From the NCBI GenBank assembly GCA_036833805.1, contig DAITPA010000031.1, positions 1-20,842 of the forward strand: a stretch of DNA of 20,842 nt. The letters are read 5' to 3'. Positions within the stretch are counted from its first letter, which is position 1. Each line of letters opens with the position of its first letter. This document shows positions 1 to 7,074 of this stretch, in pieces. Under the pieces are notes generated by a model, which worked only from the letters and a program-made list of their open reading frames with translations, had not been told where the DNA came from and ran no database searches. This DNA is from PALSA-1196 sp036833805. GTDB lineage: Bacteria > Pseudomonadota > Gammaproteobacteria > Steroidobacterales > Steroidobacteraceae. The position numbers and the translations under genes were made by a program.

Positions 1-1
1 G

Positions 2-748
2 CAGGCCCTGCGGGCAGCGGCCGCGACGGTGAGCGAGGGCCGCATCGCGCATTCGCTGCATGCGTATTTCCTGCGTCGCGGCGACTGCCATGCGCCCATC
101 GTCTATGACGTCGACAGGAGTCGCGACGGCAAGAGCTTTTCAAGCCGGCGCGTGGTCGCGATCCAGCACGGCGAGCAGATCTTCAATATGGCCGCCTCCT
201 TCCAGGTCGCCGAGCGAGGCTTTGATCACCAGATCCCGATGCCCAAGGTGCCGTCGCCGGAAACTCTTTCCGACGCGACCGCGCCGCTGCGCGAACTTCT
301 GAGGCAAATGCCGGAGCGTCTGCCGGAGCGGGTGCGGCGCTTCGTTGAGACGCCGCGGCCGTTCGAGTTCCGAGTCGTGCAGGACATCGACTATCTGCAT
401 CCGAAGAAGTCGCCGCCCGAACGGCAGGTGTGGTTCCGCGCCGTGGGCCGTCTGCCGGACGAGGAGATGCTGCACCGCTGTTTGCTTGCCTACGTATCGG
501 ACTTCTATCTGTTGGACACGGCGACGCTGCCGCACGGCGCATCGTTCCTCAGCACCAAGCTCATCATGGCGAGCATCGATCACGCGGTCTGGTTCCACCG
601 GCCGCTGCGTGTGGACGAATGGCTGTTGTATGCACTCGACAGCCCGAGCGCCTCCGGAGCGCGCGGTTTTGCACGCGCGAATGTGTTTGCGAGCGACGGA
701 CGCCTGGTGGCGAGCACGGCGCAGGAAGGACTCGTGCGCCAGGCGTGA
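2..748 (+). CDS. tesB: acyl-CoA thioesterase II, 5' end outside the window
   Basis: This cytosolic double-hotdog enzyme hydrolyses acyl-CoA to free fatty acid and CoA. The reading frame is already open at base 2, and its first residues (QALRAAAATV) align with the GQAL... segment of E. coli TesB. The gene therefore begins upstream, and the GTG at 29 is not a real start. About 35-40 N-terminal residues are missing compared with the 286-residue E. coli protein. The catalytic triad known from E. coli TesB is recognisable: Asp in YVSD, Gln in TAQEG near the C-terminus, and a Ser in ASIDH where E. coli has Thr. That change keeps the hydroxyl group. WFHRP and SASGARGF are further family hallmarks. 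The gene converges on the hydrolase gene with only 5 bases between stop codons and no visible terminator. Family assignment is secure; the physiological substrate cannot be read from sequence. Confidence 0.95.
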   Translation, partial: QALRAAAATVSEGRIAHSLHAYFLRRGDCHAPIVYDVDRSRDGKSFSSRRVVAIQHGEQIFNMAASFQVAERGFDHQIPMPKVPSPETLSDATAPLRELLRQMPERLPERVRRFVETPRPFEFRVVQDIDYLHPKKSPPERQVWFRAVGRLPDEEMLHRCLLAYVSDFYLLDTATLPHGASFLSTKLIMASIDHAVWFHRPLRVDEWLLYALDSPSASGARGFARANVFASDGRLVASTAQEGLVRQA

Positions 749-753
749 GCCTG

Positions 754-1668
754 CTAAGGCTTGGCGAGCGATTCGATCGCCTGCAGCAGTATCGGGTTGA
801 AGCGCTGCGGCACTTCCATCATGAGGAAGTGTCCGCTGCCGGGCACGACGATAGTGCGGAATGTCGGCGCGGACTTTTTAATGCGCGCCTCGTCGGTGGG
901 CATGTGCAAATCCGAGTTGATCGCGATGATGGGTACCTTGATCCCGGGCAGCACCGCGCCGAAATCATAGCGATACAAGGCCTCCAAAGAAGCAATGGCG
1001 ACCTCGGGAGAGGCGCGCGCCATGTCGTCGGCCACTTTACGCACGAAGGCGGGATTTGCGTCCTGCGTGAAGAGATATTGCGCGACAAACTCGTGCATGT
1101 GGCCGATGAAGTCGGCGCGAAACGGCTGCACCAGCTCCTCGAACTGCGGCTTCGACATCGGCGGCTGGCCGATTGATTTCAAGGCGTCCACGGCAATGAT
1201 GCCGGTTACGCGCACGCCGATGCGCCGTGCCGCCTCGAGGACGATAGGCGCTCCCATGGCATGCCCCACGAGCACCAGTCTCTTGTTCGGAATCCGCTGC
1301 ACGACCGCGACGATGTCTTGCGCGTAGTTCGCAATAGAGCAGTTCGTGCGGCTCTTATCCGAGGCGCCGTGGCCCGCAAGGTTCAACGTCGCGACCGTGT
1401 AGCGCGCCTTTAGGTCATCGAGCTGCGCATTCCAATAGTTGGCATTGTTCAACCAGCCGTGCACGAGCACGACCGCCGGCTCGCCGTGGCCGTAGACCTG
1501 ATATTCGATATGCACACTGTCGACCGAGTCCGCGATCTGCGGCGAGCCATCAGCAATGCGCGTCGCCCCCTGCGCGGCCATCGGGCTTGCTGCCGGCGCC
1601 TTATGCGGTGTGCATGCACTACACAAGATGAGCACCAGTGCGCAGCCCGCGAGCCACGCTGTTCTCAC
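754..1668 (-). CDS. alpha/beta-hydrolase-fold lipoprotein-like protein with Ala at the nucleophile position
   Basis: The protein has 304 residues. The N-terminus (MRTAWLAG... to LCSAC) looks like a lipoprotein or secretion signal with candidate lipid-acceptor Cys19; Cys at -3 is atypical, so anchoring is uncertain. The mature part has the alpha/beta-hydrolase layout: an oxyanion-side HGWLNN motif, NLAGHGASD, the nucleophile elbow, a candidate acid Asp253 (INSD) and the general base His280 (GSGHFLMMEVP). The elbow, however, reads G-H-A-M-G, so residue 137 is Ala (codon GCC) where Ser is expected. The fold is confident; hydrolytic activity is doubtful. Translation starts at GTG, whose bases overlap the TGA of the upstream FAD-dehydrogenase gene (GTGA), and an AGGGAAG ribosome site lies just upstream. 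The two genes are probably translationally coupled. The substrate is unknown. Confidence 0.85.
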   Translation of the reverse strand: MRTAWLAGCALVLILCSACTPHKAPAASPMAAQGATRIADGSPQIADSVDSVHIEYQVYGHGEPAVVLVHGWLNNANYWNAQLDDLKARYTVATLNLAGHGASDKSRTNCSIANYAQDIVAVVQRIPNKRLVLVGHAMGAPIVLEAARRIGVRVTGIIAVDALKSIGQPPMSKPQFEELVQPFRADFIGHMHEFVAQYLFTQDANPAFVRKVADDMARASPEVAIASLEALYRYDFGAVLPGIKVPIIAINSDLHMPTDEARIKKSAPTFRTIVVPGSGHFLMMEVPQRFNPILLQAIESLAKP

Positions 1669-3101
1669 GGATCTTCCCTGCGCAGCACTTTGCCGGGATT
1701 CAGAATGCCGCGCGGATCGAGCGCATGTTTGATGGCGCGCATGAGCTCAAGCTCCACAGGTGCCGCATAGCGTTCGAGTTCGCCGACTTTGAGCTGGCCG
1801 ATGCCGTGCTCGGCACTGAAGCTGCCGCCGCAATCGTGCACCAGATCGTGCATGGCGCGCTTCACCGCCGGCTCACGCGCGAGAAACAGCGCGCGATCCG
1901 CGCCGGGCGCCTGATTGAGATTGAAGTGCAGGTTGCCATCGCCGACGTGGCCATAGGCGATGAGTCGGCCCTCGGGGATATTCACGGCGAGCCATGCAGA
2001 GGCACGCTCGACAAATTGCGGCAGGAGCGTAATGGGCAGGGAGATATCATGCTTCAAGCTTGCGCCGTCGCGGCGCTGCGCCTCGGGAATATTCTCGCGC
2101 AGCCTCCAGAGCTGCGCGCGCTCGCGCTCGCTCTGCACAACCGCCGCATCGAAGATCAGCCCGCGTTCGAGCGCATCTGCTAGCACGCGCTCGAGCACGC
2201 TTGCGAGCGCCTCGTCATCCTGCGAGGATGACAGTTCACAGAGCGCGTACCAAGGATAGGCCCGCTCGAGCGGATCGGCGACGCCGTCGATGTGACGCAC
2301 GGTCAGCTCCAGCGCGAGCCGCGGGATCAACTCAAATGAGCTCACTCGATCGCCGCTCGCGGCGCGCAGCGCGCTTAAGAGCGCGACGGCGCTTTGAATA
2401 TCCGCGATCGCGACGAACGCGGTTGCCGTGGCACGGATCTGTGGAACGAGCTTCAAGTTCGCCGCGGTGATGACCCCGAGCGTTCCCTCCGCGCCTACGA
2501 ACAGCGACTTCACATCGTAGCCCGTGTTGTCCTTACGCAGCGCCTGCGCGCACGGCAGGACGCGGCCGTCGGCGAGCACCACTTCAAGCCCCAGCACCAG
2601 ATCGCGCACCATCCCATAGCGCAGGACGCTGGTGCCGCCGGCATTGGTGGAAAGGTTGCCGCCGATCTGACAGCTGCCTTCGGACCCGAGGCTCAAGGGG
2701 AAAAGGCGTGCCGCGTGCGCCGCTGCGGTCTGCACCTGCTGCAGCGTGCAGCCCGCTTCGGCCAAGAGCGAATAGTTGAGCGCGTCCACCGAACGAATGC
2801 GCGCCAAGCGCTTGAGAGACAGCACGAGCTCCCGTCCCGACGCATCCGGGGTTGCGCCGCCGCAGTAGCCGGTGTTGCCGCCTTGCGGTACGACGCCGAT
2901 GCCTTCCTGGTTGCACCAGGCGAGAAGATGCGAGATTTGTGCAACTGAATTCGGCACGGCGACGCCCAGCGCGCGTCCCTGATAGAGCTTGCGGTGATCG
3001 ACGAGAAAGGGCGCGACATCCCCATCGGCGGTGAGGACGCCCTCTTGACCGAGGATCTCGATCAAGCGCTGTCGGGCATCGGCGGACGCAACGGTCTTCA
3101 T
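1665..3101 (-). CDS. FAD-binding D-2-hydroxy-acid dehydrogenase (GlcD / D-2-hydroxyglutarate dehydrogenase type)
   Basis: This flavoenzyme of the VAO/PCMH fold should oxidise a D-2-hydroxy acid (2-hydroxyglutarate, lactate or glycolate class) to the 2-oxo acid. The N-terminal FAD domain carries PQGGNTGYCGG and GGNLSTNAGGTSVLRYG, followed by KDNTGYDVKSLFVGAEGTLG. The C-terminal FAD-oxidase domain carries HDISLP, GHVGDGNLHFN and AEHGIG, whose His/His/Glu are the expected metal and substrate ligands, and it ends with LDPRGILNPGKVL. Motif wording is closest to D2HGDH-like proteins, but the substrate is not determined. I start it at ATG 3101 (478 residues). An in-frame TTG at 3125 would add 8 residues, but it abuts a GC-rich hairpin and has no ribosome site. 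The downstream stop overlaps the hydrolase start. No cysteine-rich partner subunit (GlcF) is nearby. Confidence 0.9.
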   Translation of the reverse strand: MKTVASADARQRLIEILGQEGVLTADGDVAPFLVDHRKLYQGRALGVAVPNSVAQISHLLAWCNQEGIGVVPQGGNTGYCGGATPDASGRELVLSLKRLARIRSVDALNYSLLAEAGCTLQQVQTAAAHAARLFPLSLGSEGSCQIGGNLSTNAGGTSVLRYGMVRDLVLGLEVVLADGRVLPCAQALRKDNTGYDVKSLFVGAEGTLGVITAANLKLVPQIRATATAFVAIADIQSAVALLSALRAASGDRVSSFELIPRLALELTVRHIDGVADPLERAYPWYALCELSSSQDDEALASVLERVLADALERGLIFDAAVVQSERERAQLWRLRENIPEAQRRDGASLKHDISLPITLLPQFVERASAWLAVNIPEGRLIAYGHVGDGNLHFNLNQAPGADRALFLAREPAVKRAMHDLVHDCGGSFSAEHGIGQLKVGELERYAAPVELELMRAIKHALDPRGILNPGKVLRREDP

Positions 3102-3126
3102 ATCCTGCAGATGCGCGCACCCCAAT

Positions 3127-3145
3127 CACCGCCGCCGCGGCGGTG
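3127..3145. repeat. perfect GC-rich inverted repeat between htpX and the FAD-dehydrogenase gene
   Basis: CACCGCCGC-C-GCGGCGGTG is a perfect 9-base inverted repeat around one base, realistically an 8-bp stem with a 3-base loop. It fills the short gap after the htpX stop on the minus-strand transcript. No T-run follows, so it is not a standard intrinsic terminator. It could act as an mRNA-stability or pausing hairpin. Confidence 0.5.
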
Positions 3146-3152
3146 AGCGTGG

Positions 3153-4040
3153 TTAGGCGAGCGGCGTCGCGCGCAGCGCGGCTATGCGCTCATCAAGCGG
3201 TGGATGGCTCATGAAGAGCCTGGCAAGTCCGGTTGCGACTTTTTTCGAGCCGATCCCGAAGGCCTCAAGCTGCGCGGGAAGTGGGTTGTCATGCATGGCC
3301 TTCAGCCGCTCGAGTGCGGCAATCATGCTGTCAGTTCCGGCCAGGCGCGCGCCGCCCTGGTCCGCGCGGAACTCGCGCTGCCGCGAGAACCACAGCACGA
3401 TGATGCTCGCGAGCACGCCGAGCACGAGCTGCGCGACGATGACGGAGATAAAATATCCCGGTCCCTGTGCGCGCTCGGAACGGAATACCGCGCGATCGAT
3501 AATGTTGCCGACGATGCGCGAGAGCACGATGACGAAGGTGTTCACGACGCCCTGGATGAGGGCAAGCGTCACCATGTCGCCGTTTGACACGTGGGTGATC
3601 TCGTGGCCGAGCACGGCCTGCAGTTCCTTGTCGCTCATGCGCGTGAGAAGTCCTGTGCTGACCGCCACCAGCGCGTTATCGCGACGCGCGCCGGTTGCAA
3701 ACGCATTGGGCTCCGGGGAATTGAAGATGCCGACCTCGGGCATGCCGATGCCGGCGTGCTGCGCAAGACCGCGCACGATCGCCAGGACACGCTGCTCGGA
3801 CGGGTTGCTCGACTGCGGATCAATGACCTGCACGCCCATGGCGCGCTTCGCGGTCCACTTGGACATCGCAAGCGAAAGCAGCGAGCCTGCGAAGCCGAAG
3901 AACGCTGCGAATACGAGGAGCGCCGAGAGACTTTGGCCTTGAGTCGCGAGCCAACGGTCAAGACCCAAAAGCTGCGCGACGACCGACAGGACGAGGACGA
4001 TCGCAAGGTTGGTGGCGAGGAACAGAAAAATGCGCTTCAT
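3153..4040 (-). CDS. htpX: inner-membrane zinc metalloprotease HtpX
   Basis: HtpX is an M48-family protease of the inner membrane that cleaves misfolded membrane proteins alongside FtsH. The 295 residues match the usual length (E. coli 293). Two hydrophobic segments near residues 3-25 and 37-58 precede the catalytic domain, and two more lie at about 157-178 and 196-217. The zinc site is H146-E147-I-T-H150 with Glu223 in REFRAD as the third ligand, so it should be active. The ATG at 4040 follows a TAAGG ribosome site about 8 bases upstream. A candidate heat-shock promoter lies 58-86 bases upstream, which fits the known sigma-32 control of htpX in E. coli. A GC-rich hairpin separates it from the following dehydrogenase gene. 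Confidence 0.96.
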   Translation of the reverse strand: MKRIFLFLATNLAIVLVLSVVAQLLGLDRWLATQGQSLSALLVFAAFFGFAGSLLSLAMSKWTAKRAMGVQVIDPQSSNPSEQRVLAIVRGLAQHAGIGMPEVGIFNSPEPNAFATGARRDNALVAVSTGLLTRMSDKELQAVLGHEITHVSNGDMVTLALIQGVVNTFVIVLSRIVGNIIDRAVFRSERAQGPGYFISVIVAQLVLGVLASIIVLWFSRQREFRADQGGARLAGTDSMIAALERLKAMHDNPLPAQLEAFGIGSKKVATGLARLFMSHPPLDERIAALRATPLA

Positions 4041-4097
4041 GGCGGATGCCTTACGCTTCCAAGACGGCGCATTACCGGGCCGCCGGCGGTGTCGTCA

Positions 4098-4126
4098 CGG
4101 TGGGGATGGGCGAGGCTCATTTCAAG
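4098..4126 (-). promoter_or_regulatory. candidate sigma-32 (heat-shock) promoter for htpX
   Basis: Read on the minus strand, CTTGAAA (4126-4120) is followed after 14 bases by CCCCACCG (4105-4098). The known RpoH consensus is CTTGAA, 13-15 bases, CCCCAT-T. The -35 box is perfect and the first five bases of the -10 box match. Transcription would start near 4090 and give a leader of about 50 bases before the htpX ATG. E. coli htpX is a known heat-shock gene, which supports the reading. Confidence 0.5.
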
Positions 4127-4153
4127 CATGCGAACTGGCACAATCAGAGCGAG

Positions 4154-4477
4154 TTAGCGATCCTCGGCTTCGTCTTCATCGAGGTCGTCCTCATCGTCCT
4201 CATCGTCATCGTCTTCATCCCAGTCTTCATCATCCTCGTCTTCTTCCTCTTCTTCTTCTTCTTCCTCCGCTTGGGATGCGGCCCAGCCTTCGGGCTCCGC
4301 GATGCGCTCGAGGTCCATGTCGTGCCAGGCTTCGACGTCGAGCTCTTCGATGTCGCCGTCCAAATACTCGATTTCGATGAGTTCTGAGTCCTCATCCACA
4401 GACAGGACGCGGAACTGTTCTTCTTCCTCGAGGTTCTCGTACCACTGGGACTTTACCGGTTCGTAATCTCTGCTCAC
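4154..4477 (-). CDS. DUF6763-like small protein with a polyacidic tail
   Basis: I read 107 residues from GTG 4477, because a GAGGA ribosome site lies 8-9 bases upstream; the in-frame TTG at 4492 would fall before that site. Residues 8-65 (QWYENLE, FRVLSVDED, IEIEYLDGDIEELD, EPEGW) resemble, from memory, the small gammaproteobacterial family DUF6763, whose function is unknown. Residues 71-106 are almost entirely Asp and Glu, giving an extremely acidic and probably disordered tail. The protein has no signal peptide or membrane segment. The tail's DNA is a run of GAA/GAG/GAT/GAC codons. Such tails in other proteins bind basic proteins, divalent cations or nucleic-acid-binding partners, but no role is established here. 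The gene is upstream of htpX on the same strand with 113 bases between and diverges from proB. Confidence 0.75.
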   Translation of the reverse strand: MSRDYEPVKSQWYENLEEEEQFRVLSVDEDSELIEIEYLDGDIEELDVEAWHDMDLERIAEPEGWAASQAEEEEEEEEEDEDDEDWDEDDDDEDDEDDLDEDEAEDR

Positions 4478-4490
4478 CGCTCGAATCCTC

Positions 4491-4596
4491 AATTCTCAAT
4501 CGCCACAACGACCGCGAGTTTATGTGCTGGCATTGGGTGAAGGCAACGACGGCGCCGCACTGCTTCGGTGCGCGAAGTCGCGGTTGAATTCTCAAT
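4491..4596. repeat. pair of 10-base direct repeats in the divergent spacer upstream of proB
   Basis: AATTCTCAAT occurs at 4491-4500 and again at 4587-4596, 96 bases apart, near both ends of the spacer between the acidic-protein gene and proB. The left copy lies next to the ribosome site of the acidic-protein gene. The right copy lies just upstream of the putative proB -10 box. They could be operator half-sites or chance matches. Apart from these and weak promoter-like hexamers I see nothing else in the spacer. Confidence 0.3.
4517..4546 (-). promoter_or_regulatory. weak candidate promoter for the acidic-protein gene
   Basis: On the minus strand TTGCCT (4546-4541) and TAAACT (4522-4517) are separated by 18 bases, each matching four of six consensus sigma-70 positions. 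The start of transcription would fall near 4510, some 30 bases before the GTG at 4477. Such matches arise easily by chance, so this is tentative. Confidence 0.25.
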
Positions 4597-4600
4597 TGCG

Positions 4601-4606
4601 TATAGT
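4601..4606 (+). promoter_or_regulatory. candidate -10 box immediately upstream of proB
   Basis: TATAGT matches five of six bases of the sigma-70 -10 consensus and ends 6 bases before the proB ATG at 4613. Transcription would therefore start at or next to the start codon. I find no good -35 hexamer at 15-19 bases spacing. No Shine-Dalgarno-like sequence precedes the ATG, which is consistent with a leaderless message. Confidence 0.35.
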
Positions 4607-4612
4607 TTTCCG

Positions 4613-5782
4613 ATGTCATCGCCCTTGGGCGCCGCGCGGCGCATCGTGGTCAAGGTGGGCTCGGCACTGCTGGTGGATCCGCAGTCCGGCCGCATCAATC
4701 GCGTCTGGCTCGAGAGCCTCGTGGAGGATCTCCTGCGCCTGCGCGCGCGCGGCCAAGAGGTCATCCTCGTTTCCTCCGGCGCGATCGCGCTCGGTCGCCG
4801 CGAGCTCCGGCTCGCGAACGGGGCACTCAAGCTCGAGGAGAGCCAGGCCGCAGCGGCGGTGGGGCAGATCCGCCTCGCGCACGCCTATAAGGAGCTGCTC
4901 GAGGAAAAGGGCGTAACCGTCGCGCAAGTGCTGCTCACGCTGGAAGACAGCGAGCGGCGCCGGCGCTACTTGAACGCGCGCGCAACCCTCGAAGCGCTGC
5001 TCGCGCTCGGCGCGCTGCCGGTGATCAATGAGAACGACACCGTCGCGACGGCCGAGATCCGCTACGGCGATAACGATCGACTCGCGGCGCGGGTGGCGCA
5101 GATGACGGGGGCAGATTGTCTCGTGCTCCTCTCGGACGTCGAGGGCCTTTTTACCGCTGATCCGAATAAGGATCCCAACGCCGCGTTCATTGACACCGTG
5201 CGGCATCTCACGCCGCAGATCGAGGCCATGGCGGGTAGTTCCATGTCACAAGTCGGCTCCGGCGGCATGGCGAGCAAGATTCTGGCGGCGAAGATAGCGG
5301 TCGCGGCAGGGTGTCATCTGTGCATTGCCGCCGGCCATCCGACGCACCCGATCCGTCGGCTGGAGGAGGGTGCGCGCTGCACCTGGTTCGTGCCGACATC
5401 CACCCCGGCGGCAGCGCGCAAACAGTGGATCGCCGGGACCCTGAAGCCGGCGGGATCCATCATGATCGACGCGGGCGCGTACAAGGCCTTGCAGGAGGGC
5501 AAGAGCCTTCTGCCGGCGGGGGTCCTCGCGACGCGCGGCCGCTTCGAGCGCGGCGATACGGTGAGCGTGCTGGGGCCGGACGGCAGCGAGTTTGCCCGCG
5601 GTATTTGCGCGTATTCCGATGGCGATGCCGGCCGCATTCTCGGGCGGCGTTCGAGCGAGATTGAGAGCCTTTTGGGATTCAGGGGCCGCGACGAGATGAT
5701 TCACCGCGATGACCTTGCGATTCTGCGCACCTACGCTTCGCCGCAGGTCGACGCAGCCGTTGTGCAGCAGGCGAAACCGTGA
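4613..5782 (+). CDS. proB: glutamate 5-kinase
   Basis: ProB phosphorylates L-glutamate to gamma-glutamyl phosphate, the committed and usually proline-inhibited step of proline synthesis in the cytosol. The 389 residues comprise an amino-acid-kinase domain followed by a C-terminal PUA domain. The kinase domain shows VVKVGSALL near the N-terminus, then SSGAIALG, LLTLEDS, VINENDTVATAEI, GDNDRLAA, SDVEGLFTADP and GSGGMASK. The PUA domain spans roughly residues 285-365 (SLLPAGV, FERGD, GRRSSEI) as in E. coli. I start it at ATG 4613, because the 15 extra residues from a GTG at 4568 match nothing in the family. No ribosome site is visible, and a -10-like TATAGT lies 6 bases upstream. The stop overlaps the proA start (GTGA), so proB and proA form one operon. 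Confidence 0.96.
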   Translation: MSSPLGAARRIVVKVGSALLVDPQSGRINRVWLESLVEDLLRLRARGQEVILVSSGAIALGRRELRLANGALKLEESQAAAAVGQIRLAHAYKELLEEKGVTVAQVLLTLEDSERRRRYLNARATLEALLALGALPVINENDTVATAEIRYGDNDRLAARVAQMTGADCLVLLSDVEGLFTADPNKDPNAAFIDTVRHLTPQIEAMAGSSMSQVGSGGMASKILAAKIAVAAGCHLCIAAGHPTHPIRRLEEGARCTWFVPTSTPAAARKQWIAGTLKPAGSIMIDAGAYKALQEGKSLLPAGVLATRGRFERGDTVSVLGPDGSEFARGICAYSDGDAGRILGRRSSEIESLLGFRGRDEMIHRDDLAILRTYASPQVDAAVVQQAKP

Positions 5783-7074
5783 GCGCGGCAGTGGGGCAAG
5801 ACGATGTCGGTCTCGGCGAAGTCACGAAGCTCATGCGAGAACTGGGCCGTAAGGCTGTGGAGGCTGCGCGCGTGCTGGCGCTCGCGTCGACGGCAGCCAA
5901 GAACGCTGCCCTGGCCGCAGCCGCTTCAGCCTTGCGGGCGGATAAGGCGGGGATCCTTGTTGCGAACGCGCGCGACGTCGCCGCGGCGCGCGGCGAGGCC
6001 ATGACCGCGCCGCTACTTGATCGCCTAAGTCTCACTGACGCGGGCGTTGAAGCCATGGCGCGCGCGCTCGAGGACATCACCGCGCTTCCCGATCCGATCG
6101 GTGTCGTCGCAGCCCAGTGGCAGCGGCCGAATGGTCTTGCGATATCGCGCGTGGTCGTCCCATTGGGCGTCATTGGCATGATCTACGAGAGCCGCCCCAA
6201 CGTGACCGCCGATGCGGGGGCGCTGTGCGTGAAGTCGGGTAATGCCGTCATCCTGCGCGGCGGCTCCGAAAGCCTGCACTCAAGTCGTGCCATTCACGCT
6301 TGCCTCACCGCCGGGCTGCGTGCCGCCGGACTGCCCGAGGATGCCGTGCAGCTCGTGCCGACCACCGATCGGGCAGCGGTCGGCTTAATGCTCGGCGGTA
6401 TGACGGAATACCTTGATGTGCTCGTGCCGCGCGGCGGCAAGAGCCTGGTTGCACGCGTCAAGCAGGAGGCGCGCGTTCCCGTCATCGGCCATCTCGAGGG
6501 CAACTGCCATGTGTACGTTCATCAGGATGCGAACTTAGCCATGGCGCGTGCGATTGTGTTGAATGCAAAGCTGCGCCGCACGGGTGTGTGCGGCTCGGCC
6601 GAGACGCTGCTCGTGGACAGCGCCTGCGCGCAAACCCACCTTGCGCCCCTGGTGCTCGATCTCATCGCTGCCGGCTGCGAAGTGCGCGGCGATGAGCGCG
6701 TGCAGAAGGTTGACGCGCGCGTGCGGCCAGCGAGCGAGGAGGACTGGTACCGAGAGTTTCTCGACGCGATCATCGCGGTGCGCGTCGTTGAGGGCATCGA
6801 TGCCGCGATGGCGCACATCAGAAAATATGGCTCAGCGCACACCGAATCCATTGTGACCGACAATCCGGCTGCCGCGGAACGCTTCCTCGCCGAGGTCGAC
6901 AGCGCCATCGTGCTGCACAATGCATCCACACAGTTCGCCGATGGCGGTGAGTTTGGCATGGGGGCGGAGATCGGCATCTCGACCGATCGCTTGCACGCAC
7001 GCGGCCCGGTAGGCGTCGCGCAGCTCACGAGCTACAAATACGTCGTCCGCGGCGCCGGACAGGTACGGCCCTAG
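5779..7074 (+). CDS. proA: glutamate-5-semialdehyde dehydrogenase (gamma-glutamyl phosphate reductase)
   Basis: ProA reduces the unstable gamma-glutamyl phosphate made by ProB, using NADPH, to glutamate-5-semialdehyde, which cyclises on the way to proline. It belongs to the aldehyde-dehydrogenase superfamily. Of 431 residues, about 15 form a short N-terminal extension relative to E. coli (417). Hallmarks are VPLGVIGMIYESRPNVT (about 127-143), GNAVILRGG (154-162), LVPRGG (215-220), the catalytic Cys271 in RRTGVCGSAETLL, and the C-terminal FGMGAEIGIST and LHARGPVG. The GTG start overlaps the proB stop by 4 bases, so translation is probably coupled; this also fits channelling of the labile intermediate. 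The gene ends in a CTAG shared with the convergent Moco fusion gene. Confidence 0.97.
   Translation: MSAAVGQDDVGLGEVTKLMRELGRKAVEAARVLALASTAAKNAALAAAASALRADKAGILVANARDVAAARGEAMTAPLLDRLSLTDAGVEAMARALEDITALPDPIGVVAAQWQRPNGLAISRVVVPLGVIGMIYESRPNVTADAGALCVKSGNAVILRGGSESLHSSRAIHACLTAGLRAAGLPEDAVQLVPTTDRAAVGLMLGGMTEYLDVLVPRGGKSLVARVKQEARVPVIGHLEGNCHVYVHQDANLAMARAIVLNAKLRRTGVCGSAETLLVDSACAQTHLAPLVLDLIAAGCEVRGDERVQKVDARVRPASEEDWYREFLDAIIAVRVVEGIDAAMAHIRKYGSAHTESIVTDNPAAAERFLAEVDSAIVLHNASTQFADGGEFGMGAEIGISTDRLHARGPVGVAQLTSYKYVVRGAGQVRP

Noticed and set aside
763..781. Hairpin-like GGCGAGCGATTCGATCGCC after tesB as a terminator.
   Set aside because: It lies inside the hydrolase coding end, has only short alternative stems and no T-run on either strand.
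4046..4387. Plus-strand frame with a very hydrophobic stretch (Ile/Val/Phe runs) that looks like a membrane peptide.
   Set aside because: It is the antisense of the poly-Asp/Glu codons of the acidic protein; GAA/GAC repeats read backwards give TTC/GTC. It has no ribosome site or homology.
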